Shown: positions 55,601 through 64,000 of the stretch, in pieces
Layout: the number at the start of each line of letters is the position of its first letter
Numbering within the stretch: position 1 is the first letter of the stretch
DNA from: Toxorhynchites rutilus septentrionalis
Taxonomy: Eukaryota > Arthropoda > Insecta > Diptera > Culicidae
DNA: 64,000 nt
Assembly (NCBI RefSeq): GCF_029784135.1
Contig: NC_073745.1
Coordinates: forward strand, 76,379,569-76,443,568
Direction of reading: 5' to 3'
Translations under genes and position numbers: made by a program
The notes under the pieces: generated by a model
What the model was told of the DNA's origin: nothing
Database searches by the model: none
The model's input: the letters and a program-made list of their open reading frames with translations, nothing else

Positions 55601-56454
55601 GACTCATGTTGCTAAACAATGTCACACTTTTCTTTGTTGAATTCAGATGATTACACAGAAACAAAATAATGTTATTTATTTTCTGTCACTCTATATTTGC
55701 TGCCGGTCACGACTGGTAATTTTCAAACAACTGCAGAGCCATTTTATTCATCCGTAAGGTATCTATACAATTCATTCATTATTATCATATCTACAGTGAC
55801 TTACAGTGACTCTTAATAGATACCTAAGTTAACAACAACTATTCGATACCTGACCGACCGATCAAGAGATTTTTGGCAGATGGCTATTGTTTGAGAGCTG
55901 TCGTTGCTCTCTGAATTGAAACATATTGTATTTGACTACAAAAACAAGCTGAAAACTGTACTTTAGCAACCAAGGGTCACCATCAATACACTTCTACCTG
56001 TTATTGATTTTTTCTATAGCTGTACAAAAAAATAGAAAATTTTCAAGAAAAAATCTTGAAAAAGGTTTTGTTAGGAAAACTTTTTTGCCTTAAATATGCA
56101 CAAATTGCGATGTATGGAAGAGTTGTAGGGCACATATTTATCTACAATTTATTTTCAATTTTAATAAAATCGACTTCTAGTTTTTGAAATAGATTTTTTC
56201 CAGTGTAGCATTTGAAAAAAAAAAATCTTTTTTTTTCCTGAATATTTAATTATTTTCCTCAAACTCTTCCATAGATCACTTTAGTGTAGGGTTTACCATT
56301 CTCGAGTAAAACAAAATTATAAAAAAATTATCAAAAATATTTAGCACTTTTTATATCTTAGTCTAGATAATTTTTCGGAAAACTAAGTATGCCAAGTTGC
56401 TTAATTAGATAAGGTCTTCACGCCCAGAAAGTTTCATTAAGTTCTGAGAGGGTC
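55334..56454. repeat. Long inverted duplication, arm 2 (uninterrupted)
   Basis: Continuous counterpart of 51657-52344 plus 54454-55045. At about 55775-55800 it retains the pre-insertion form of the site where arm 1 carries the SINE (inverse of CTGTAGATATGATAATAATG), which proves that the SINE came in after the duplication. Confidence 0.9.
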
Positions 56455-56464
56455 TCTATGGAAT

Positions 56465-56585
56465 TTTGTTACGTAACGATCACGGCTAGGTCAAACCTCC
56501 CCCCCTCCCCCCTATATCACATCAGCTAACGCAACCTCGATCCTCCTCCCCCCCCCCATCGCGTTTCGTTATATATGCACGACGC
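56465..56585. repeat. ACGTAACGC C-rich dispersed repeat
   Basis: TTTGTTACGTAACGATCACG, runs of 7-9 C, and TTTCGTTATATATGCACGAC. It sits between arm 2 and the right outer direct repeat. Confidence 0.5.
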
Positions 56586-56697
56586 CTAAGGCAACAATTC
56601 AAAAACTGGAGCACTGTAAATGCTTGAAAGGAGACATAGAGATGCAATGAAGCTAATGATCCTGAGCAGACAGTACAAGTATTTTTCATTCTAATAA

Positions 56698-57195
56698 ATA
56701 AATCGTCCCACCATTTGATGATTCAGCAGATGGTCCTAAGATAAATATTGTTTTATTCTCACCCAGTTCAATAGCTTCTGTTTCTACAGCTTCAAAACCG
56801 ACGTTATCTTTAGATGTTTTCGAAAATCTCCAAAGTCTGTTCTGCTACATCTGATTTGATGTATTATTCCTGGCATATATCGCTTATGAGAGTAAGATAA
56901 AGTGTTCTGATTGCCGAATTCGTGAATTCTGATGTTCCAGTTTGTTCTGTTCAGTTCAACAATAATTAGGCAAAGGCAGTTCATAAAACAATAAAATAGG
57001 TTTGGTCATGAGGTTGTTCAAATGATTCAAACTTCGTTTCATTTTTTGGTTTTGGTCGTAGTTGAGTCTCTCTAGGTCATGTTCAACGAAGGGTTCCAGC
57101 CTTTTTGTTGCAGGCGAATTCAGCATTATAAATGAGTTTCAGTTTCAATATTTCCTGAATTGATCTCGTCCCTTCTCTTCCCTTTGAGTTTTGCG
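56698..57195 (+). repeat. Right outer direct repeat of the 51-57 kb structure
   Basis: Counterpart of 50915-51352: GCAGATGGTCCTAA, TTCCAGTTTGTTCTGTTCAG, CGTAGTTGAGTCTCTCTAGG, GGCGAATTCAGCATTATAAA. Carries about 55 extra bases near 57000-57055. Confidence 0.8.
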
Positions 57196-57764
57196 AAGGA
57201 TAGCTATGAATGTTTATACTGCAATGTGTTTTTATAATACGGACTAAACCGAATTTTTAGTCCATGTTAGGTCCGCCTTGCGGTCTACACAAATATATGG
57301 GAAATTAGAAGCTCTATTTTCAACACTATTTTAACACGTTAATTATAGGAAATTTTATACTTGTAAGGGAGTATTCTAATCGATTAATGTAAAAACATCA
57401 TGAGTCTATCATGGAATGCCTGGGAAAAAACGCTCAAAATTGGACAATTTTCGTGATGAGACCGACATCTTGGTTTCTGAAATATACTACCCATATGCTC
57501 CCGAAAACGTAATCCTGTGTGAAACGTCTCGATGGTTGTTTTGAACATACTCGATCCTTAAAACAAGAAATTTCACAGTAAACGAATTTTCACGAAAAAT
57601 AATAACTAGAAAACTAACTTTTCTGGATATGTTATGTGAACAAACCTCAGCTTTCAATATAAAATAAATAAAAATATAACGAACGAGTTAAGTATAAAAA
57701 ATAAATACAATAAATAATTACTGGGGCAACATCCATTTTTTTCGCAAGCGAAGAAGACTAGCTC
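57196..57764. other. Unassigned AT-rich stretch
   Basis: Nothing recognisable. Confidence 0.3.
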
Positions 57765-57870
57765 ATTGGCTTTAATTTTATATGCCGATCGTCTCAATCG
57801 GTCTAGTAGTTCAAAAGTTATTAATTTTTGAAAAAGTCATTTCGGGAAAAAGGTCAAACAATCAAAACTT
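57765..57870 (-). repeat. Dispersed repeat (ACTTTTGAACTACTG), inverse copy
   Basis: TCGGTCTAGTAGTTCAAAAG and GAAAAAGTCATTTCGGGAAA match 34075-34200 and the inverse of 28130-28392. Confidence 0.6.
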
Positions 57871-58540
57871 TGAGCGCTCTGAGGCACCCCTAAATCATGT
57901 CCGATTGAGCTGAAATTTTGCACAGGTCAGTTTTTGGGCCAATAAACAAAATGCACATGGTCGGTTTTTGAAATTTGACATTACCCTTTTCGCGGCCTCC
58001 CTACTGTATTTAGATTTTCATGTAAGATGGGATACTTATGAAATTAATTTCTTTATATCATTTTTAATTTTCTATTGGGAGGAATTGAAGGTAATTGGGT
58101 TGGGGTGATTAAAGCAGCACCATATTTCCAGACACTCTTTTTCACAAATCTTTGAGCTCATTGGAAAACCTTCACTCGTCACCATATGCATATACCTTGC
58201 CAGACCAAGAATGCCGAGTATTCGTCTTTACCATTTGTTATAATTTGTTCATCATACACTTTAACTACACCCAAAATTAATATTTAACACATTGTTTGAC
58301 ATCCTCAAACATCAAAATAAATGAATTTAAACGTTTCATGATATGTGTTATCTACCCATACTGATACATTATTTACTCAATCGGGAGACGAAATTGTGTA
58401 TAATATATATGTCATGGCAATATAAGAGAGCAAAATAAGAGGCACTTAGAGAACACTTTCCGTGTTTATTTTTAGATCCAACTCTATTTCATAATGTGGT
58501 GTAATATTCTCATGCATAACAGACCATAATTGCTTAACAG
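57871..58540. other. Unassigned stretch
   Basis: Nothing recognisable. Confidence 0.3.
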
Positions 58541-58544
58541 TACC

Positions 58545-58640
58545 AGTAGCTATGTGAATAGTATGATCGTGAGGAACAGCCTTACATTGCAGCCTGCCTT
58601 GGTTCAATCCCTGCCTTGACGTCGTTTTGATTTATTTTTT
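58545..58640 (+). repeat. tRNA-like SINE head, candidate
   Basis: GTAGCTATGTGAATAGTATG (weak A box) and TTGGTTCAATCCCTG (good B box). A similar unit in inverse lies at about 61030-61110 (inverse of AACAGCTTTTCAACTCAGCC and TTGGTTCAATCCCTG). No tail or target duplication was identified, so low confidence. Confidence 0.45.
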
Positions 58641-58754
58641 GCACAATTCCAAGCTGACATTTAGTCTGAATGAATGAAAGGTCTGTTCCGTACATAAATT
58701 TCAACACTTATAAAAAATGCCTTTCTTAGTGCATTTGACTCTTCAATATAAGAA

Positions 58755-59070
58755 AAAGCATTCTTGATGTGGGACTACGTCTAACCGGAATATATGGGGG
58801 GGTTAAATGAAAACATAAAACATGCAGGAAAAAAATGAAAGTTTTTGAATACTTAAAACTCGAACATTTCTTACTCAATCGGGAAGATGTTTGCATCAAT
58901 TGATAAGAAATATCTCTACGCAACTATTACAAAGTATAATAATTTTTTTCCTGAGACTAGCAATGAGCAACTGTAAAATGTCAAGCGCTATCTAAACGCC
59001 TTAACTGTCCCATTTTGATTGACCTGATTTACAGTTTCCCCAACGTAGCCATTAAAACCAAGGTACCTGA
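58755..59070 (+). repeat. Dispersed repeat with GACGTAG terminus, variant B, copy 2
   Basis: TTGATGTGGGACTACGTCTA, then CCGGAATATATGGGGGGG, GATGTTTGCATCAATTGATA, ACTGTAAAATGTCAAGCGCT and TTACAGTTTCCCCAACGTAG: the inverse of 12170-12486. Confidence 0.75.
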
Positions 59071-60130
59071 TGAAATTGGCATTACAAGTACATGGTATTA
59101 ATGTAATTCACATTTTAAAGTTTTAATAAAAAAACATTTGTTGACGAATTTCATGTACACTTTACGAACTAACTCTGTTCACTTTTAATTCTGGACGAAG
59201 ACTAACTTTATTTCTTCTCTAGAAGCTGCATGAAACCCACGAACTGATGGCAGTCGTACGGCGGTTATACACTCAGCAGAAACAATATTTATCCATCGAT
59301 GCTCGTTCGATCGCACCAATGTTTATGTAACAAAGGCAGCTTATCTCGCTCCATATGCGAAATGCGATATTATCCTGACAGTGCGCTGCCATGACACGAT
59401 CGCTGTTTATATGGTCCGATCGTTAACTTCTAACGGATGTAGGGTGGTTCTGCTGATCATGCGATATGTGAGGGTGGTCCTCGATATGACGTGCAAGTTG
59501 GGGGAACTTTTGTTCTCACCGAAATCTATATTCGAAAATTCTGGATACTCTTTCATATCCGCACTAGCACAAAAATTTCCCGTATGCAACTTTTTTGTCG
59601 TAGCACACTTTGATACAGAGGGCTACCTCTTCTTATAGAATAGATAGATTATCTGCCCATGTTTGCATAGGTGACGTAACCACCAACACCACTCAGCGAT
59701 GTAACATGCTTTTTTCTTGTTTTCAGCTGAATAATCATGAGTAGATACAATTTATATTGATTAATCTGTCTATATTCAATAAATATTAACAGTCAAAAGT
59801 GACACGGAGGGGTTATATGAGTTTTGTTATTTTAATTCAATAGGAAAACACAGTTGGCGCTTACTCCAACCATGCATATTTGGGCAGTTATGTTCTTCGT
59901 TACAAGTAAATTTGATGAACGTTCTTTTACGTTTGATATGATGCCTAGGACTACCAAAACATGTGAACGGAAGAATTGTCATATGATAATTGTATTTTCC
60001 TTTGAAATTATTGCACATCTCATGTTTACATAATTCTCGAAGTGCGAAAGTTCATTCACTTCTAGTATCTGAAATGACGATTTTCCCAGGATTCTCAGTT
60101 TAAAAGTACGTTTTAGGGATACATACTCCG
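59071..60130. other. Unassigned stretch
   Basis: An 85-codon frame at 59381-59638 has no recognisable motif. Nothing else seen. Confidence 0.3.
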
Positions 60131-60560
60131 GTCTGCACAACTACAAGCAAGTACAAAAGTACTCAACACCATAAAAATACCCCCATAAAAATACTTGCAT
60201 GTATTTGCAAAGCGGATTCCCCCAGGCACATTTATTTTGAAGTCCGTGTAAAGGAAATACAGCTCGGTGGGAAGGAAGGAAGGAAGGAAGGTATTGTATT
60301 ATAGAGACTTTAAACTTTTGCAGTTCATTCGTCTCTAGCCTTGAGAAAGGCCCTTTGAAAACTCTACTCTACTCTACTCCAGCGCTACCACCTCCGCCCT
60401 CCTGCCTTGAGAAAGGCACTCGATCCCTCGCCGTCCAGCTCGTCCAGCAACGATGTTGTCCAGTCGGTGTCCACACAAAGAATGTCGGTGGGAACAGACA
60501 TACCCCCAACTTGCATGTATATTTGCAAAGCGGATTTCCACAGGTAGATCAATTTTGAAG
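60131..60560. repeat. Low-complexity and dispersed-repeat fragments
   Basis: (GGAA)n at about 60270-60291, (CTCTA)n at 60362-60380, and two copies of the TACCCCCAACTTGCATGTAT / GCAAAGCGGATT(C/T)CC unit (about 60178 and 60500), also at 4460. CTTGAGAAAGGC occurs twice (60340 and 60407). Confidence 0.6.
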
Positions 60561-60775
60561 TCTATGTTGGGGAAACCGTACATCGGGCCAATCAAAACTT
60601 GGCAGTTAGGGCGTTTAGATAACGCTATACATTTTACAGTTATTCAATTGTTCATCTCAAGAAAAATAACATTTTATGAATTGTGATAGACGCGAAGAAA
60701 TTTTTCCTATCAATTGATGCAAACATCTTTCCGATCTATTAAGAAGTGTTCGAGTTATAAGTATTCGAAACACGG
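60560..60775 (-). repeat. Dispersed repeat, variant B, copy 3 (partial)
   Basis: TGTTGGGGAAACCGTACATC, ACATTTTACAGTTATTCAAT, CCTATCAATTGATGCAAACA: matches 12170-12400 directly and lacks the GACGTAG end. Confidence 0.75.
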
Positions 60776-60867
60776 GTAGGGTTAGCACACAAATCGGCAG
60801 AACAAATGTATGGGAAAAAGGAAATTCTTCCAGTTTTCATGAATTTAAACCGTTTAGAGATTAGCGA

Positions 60868-61015
60868 ATTGTAATGTAAGGCATATCAAACAAATCTTAG
60901 AGAATTTCCCATTCGATTGGTATGCAAGTCATAAGAATTCGTTCACAGTGAAAATAGTTTTTAATGTTTATAACTTTATTTCATAAAAACGTGACCTGTT
61001 TTCTGATTTGGTACC
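60868..61015 (-). repeat. Dispersed repeat, variant A, partial
   Basis: GCATATCAAACAAATCTTAG to AAAAACGTGACCTGTTTTCT: matches 11375-11520, lacking the GACGTAG end. Confidence 0.65.
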
Positions 61016-61149
61016 CTTCCTGAACCAAACCAACCGATGCCAAACAGGGATTGAACCAAAGCCGGCTGAGTTGAAAAGCTGTTTCACATGAGAATGCTAT
61101 CCACAAAACTCACATAACTGGTAATGTTGTACCAGTGCACGAGAATATA

Positions 61150-61975
61150 TCAAGTTGGGGATAAATAAATCCAATATATTCAACGTCGATAAATTCACTT
61201 AAATAACCGAAGTTGACCGGCATGTTAACAGTCGTAGCAACGCCCAGGAGCAATTTTGAGCAATTTGAGCAAACCTGAATTCAAAAAGAAACTCAGGTGG
61301 TTTGGGTGCCACGCCAATTAACAAACAGACGGAACGAATTTCCTTCTGTGCATTGGCCAATCGGAATAAAATCGACCCTTTGCTGAAACGGATGGTGACT
61401 GAGAATGAGAAATGGGTCACATACGACAATATGGGGGGAAACGATCGTGGTGAAGCAGCTCAAACGGTGGTCAAATCAGGAAAGGATGTTGGGACATGAA
61501 AGGAATCATTTATTATGTGTTGCTTCCGCCCAAATACTAAATTCCGATCTCTACTGTCAACAACTGGACCGGTTGAAGCTAGCGATTGACCAGAAACGGC
61601 CAGAATTGACCAACAGAAGAGGTTTTGTGTTCCATCAGGACAACGCAAGGCCACACACGTCTGTAGTGACCGGCCAGATACTCTTGCCGGAGCTTGTTTG
61701 GGATGTTTTAATGCATCCACCATATAGTCAGGGCCTGGCACCAAGCGTTAACCACTCTTCTCTCGCATAGCAAAATTTCCTCAGTGATAAAAAAATGGGA
61801 TCAAGACAAGTTTGTGAAAACCGATAACTAGAGTTTTTTGCCAATAAGGACCAAGTCATCTATGAGAGAGGCACTATAACTGTGAACATTTGACCCAAAT
61901 CGGACAATCCGAAACATCTCGAATAAAGATTTAAATTTCACACGAAAATAGAGGATTTTTATTTCGCCAACCTAA
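61150..61975 (+). mobile_element. Deleted mariner (DD34D) element
   Basis: The left end TCAAGTTGGGGATAAATAAA follows TA (61148-61149). The right end is the inverse of TTAGGTTGGCGAAATAAAAA with CA instead of TA outside. The ends resemble those of the mariner at 5558-6836. 826 bp: the N-terminal third of the transposase is missing, since the sequence passes directly from the left end to the residue-75 region. Confidence 0.75.
61195..61890 (+). pseudogene. mariner transposase fragment
   Basis: EVDRHVN (counterpart of QVDRHVS at about 5975), then KIDPLLKRMVTENEKWVTYD where the first catalytic Asp of TGDEKW has become Asn. QLDRLKLAIDQKRPELTNRR follows, then VFHQDNARPHTS (second Asp) and HPPYSQGLAPS, where the third motif (SPDLAP-D) is damaged. 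Several frameshifts. Clearly the same family as 5736-6759. Confidence 0.88.
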
Positions 61976-64000
61976 CATCATGTTTTTTAATCAATTCGAA
62001 CACGTAGTATTCACGTGTAGATCTCATGAAAGGGCAACGATTTTTGAAAATATTAGAAATTGATTTTTAGTCAAATTTAATGTATTCTTTGAATTATTTC
62101 TCATTACCTATATATCAACTCTATTTTATAGCTTTTTCGATACTCAACCGCAAATGATCTGAAACGCAAAGCGCGTCATACCCAAGCATGTGACATGATT
62201 CCTCTTGAAGTGGGTTTCCCAAGTTTCAACATTATCCTATTCTTCGTGATGAGTGCCCAAGAGGAACTACTTCCTCGCAGGATGGTTCCAGCCATTTGTT
62301 TTTTGAACGCCGAGAGGCCAGTTAAATATGTATTCTATCCGCTTGTGAGTCAAGTGGGGCTTCCTGAAGCATTTGCATGCCAGGAGGCGGCTTGGAATTT
62401 CAGCTCCGGCCGGAATATATGCCATAAGCCGGAGGAATTTCGCCAAATGGTGCGTCTTTTGCGAGATGATGACGAACGAAAAATCAACGGCTCCAGGGGA
62501 TTACACGAGCAAGATGGATCTGTCGTAATATCCAGCGAGGCTCTAACGAGAGACATGACGGGGATGACGAAATGATTTTCATTTCCTTCGCCGCAATTTG
62601 TAGCCTTTTTGTACCCGTTTTTCCGGGTATGGCTGGGCATGAAAAATAAGTAATTTTTCGACATGTGGAACACAGCGCACGATGACACAAAGTCAGGAAA
62701 CTTTGTGTGGAGAAGCTATGATTAAAGTTAATGGAAGATGATGTACGTACGCATCGTTGAATCGATGATCAATGGCTTATTCAAGGTAATCAATAAATTT
62801 CAGCCTCTCGCAGTATCTGCTCCTCCAATCTGTGAGAACCCAAAAATCATTCCCTCTTCATTAAAAATACATTCCTCCAGTTTACGCTGAATGATCATTA
62901 TGTCCGCTCAGTGGGAGGGAGTGGTTATTTGACGCACTTTTTCCGCGAATCAGTACAAAGCAGCAGCCGAAGTTGAAAACATTTTCCGCGCACTGACTAT
63001 TTTACATTGTCATGCTTCGGTTGCCTCATTTCGCACCGTGTACCAATTCTTATCTGTGGAGAGGGAGGGAAATTGGGTGTGACATGAAAACGCTACTAGC
63101 TTTTGACGATTCGCTTCTTTTACAGTGTATTTTTTACGATCCGGTGCTGACTAACAGTACTGAAATGGTACTGATGGTGGCGCGTCGTTCACAAGAAAAA
63201 GTACAACAAAAAATAGGAACAGCATCACCAGAAGCGGAATGAAATTGATTTCGTTGCGCTATTAGGGGGTAATAAACTGATTCGCTGCAAAAGGAAGGAC
63301 GGTTGGGTGCCCAGCGATCATTTCCAGGGTCCTTCCATGCGAATTAGCTTGAGCTCAGACAGGGTGTTTAATTTAATTGCGGCTATAAAACACAATCGTC
63401 CTTATTTCCCACTCCTCTCGCACTAGATAAAAAGAATTACATAGTAAAATAAAAGCGAATTCACTCACATTTTTGAGCACTCCAACTTCCGCCCTTCGCT
63501 GCAAACAAAGCCCCCGGAAGGGAGCGATAAAGACATCAAGTGATCGATAATTTGTTTATTTTTCTCCCGCGCGTACAATAGCACGCGAATACGCGGCACG
63601 TGATGCGCAACTTTGCTATCAGTTTCATTGACTTGGTAATTGGATGGAGTGATAATGATAGAGAGGGAGAGCACCCAGATGGAGCGTCGCCTCCTGTGGG
63701 AACCAAACCGTATGGAGGTGTGCGGTTTCCGTGGCGCGGTGGCTGGAGCGACAGCGGGGGTAATTAGAGCGGAAAAACGCAACTTTGGAGCAAAGTGGAT
63801 TAAGATAATGATATATTCATTCTTATTGCTAATTTTGTGTGCGATGGTTTGGAACGATATTTGAACGATAGACACTCACTGGCAGTAACGTTCGAGGAAA
63901 ATTAAAATAGCCCTTCTGATCGGATGATGGTTATATTGGTTTTTCATATTTACATTGATCAAGTTCCCTTGAAGGATACGCAATTTATGCGAATCAACAT
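61976..64000. other. Stretch without recognisable gene
   Basis: Open frames 62195-62575 (plus, 126 codons), 62350-62688 (minus) and 63465-63875 (minus, 136 codons) overlap others in different frames and show no motif, signal or membrane segment I trust. The DNA is less AT-rich and repeat-poor, so it may be host non-coding DNA or contain an unrecognised exon. Confidence 0.35.

Noticed and set aside
62195..62575. 126-codon open frame as a host gene
   Set aside because: No recognised motif, overlapping frames on the other strand and no splice context I can support.
1..64000. Endogenous viral sequences
   Set aside because: I looked for virus-like polymerase or capsid motifs in the longer frames and saw none; the reverse transcriptase and RNase H regions belong to non-LTR retrotransposons.

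Overview
The window looks like nuclear DNA of a culicine (Aedes-type) mosquito or a close relative. This is inferred from content: DD37E elements of the ITmD37E kind first described from mosquitoes, DD41D and DD34D mariner-like elements, RNase H-bearing non-LTR retrotransposons, tRNA-headed SINEs, and AT-rich non-coding DNA without bacterial gene organisation. I found no host protein-coding gene, rRNA, genuine tRNA or CRISPR array that I can support. The window reads as intergenic or intronic DNA packed with transposable elements (TEs) of different ages.

Layout. 1-1634: C-terminal half and 3' UTR of a non-LTR retrotransposon. 3.0-5.6 kb: a second LINE scrap, a 145-bp tandem array and dispersed repeats. 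5.6-6.8 kb: a complete but dead DD34D mariner. 6.8-12 kb: mostly unassigned DNA with a few repeat ends. 12.8-21.3 kb: a dense cluster of IS630/Tc1/mariner elements (DD41D, a deleted relative, two DD37E elements), a SINE, and a strange set of interlocked inverted repeats. 21.55-23.7 kb: a 2.1-kb insertion with a 23-bp target duplication. 24-28 kb: mostly unassigned. 28-34 kb: tandem repeats, a palindrome, and a degraded LINE inserted into that palindrome. 34.7-41.2 kb: decayed mariner, a second near-identical DD37E copy in opposite orientation, and a decayed DD37E-like element. 42.3-44.6 kb: a complete SINE and a 0.95-kb TIR element between two copies of another repeat. 47.9-49.2 kb: a DD41D element. 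50.9-57.2 kb: a large structure made of outer direct repeats enclosing a long inverted duplication (arms about 1.2-1.3 kb), one arm interrupted by a SINE that is itself interrupted. 58.5-62 kb: further repeats and a deleted mariner. 62-64 kb: unassigned.

How it works together. These are selfish elements, not a pathway. The best-preserved are the two 1298-bp DD37E copies (17049-18346 and 38136-39433): each has perfect-looking ends, TA target duplications and a full-length frame broken by one nonsense codon, at different places. A related DD37E element at 20003-21305 has a single-base frameshift. None of the transposase genes here appears intact, so movement would need a transposase supplied from elsewhere. 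The most unusual structures are the long inverted duplication at 51657-56454, the interlocked repeats at 18498-19740 and the palindrome at 29114-29587. Transcripts of any of these would fold into long double-stranded RNA.

Limits. Everything was read by eye. Boundaries of diverged repeats are approximate, family names rest on motifs and spacing, and no database search was possible.
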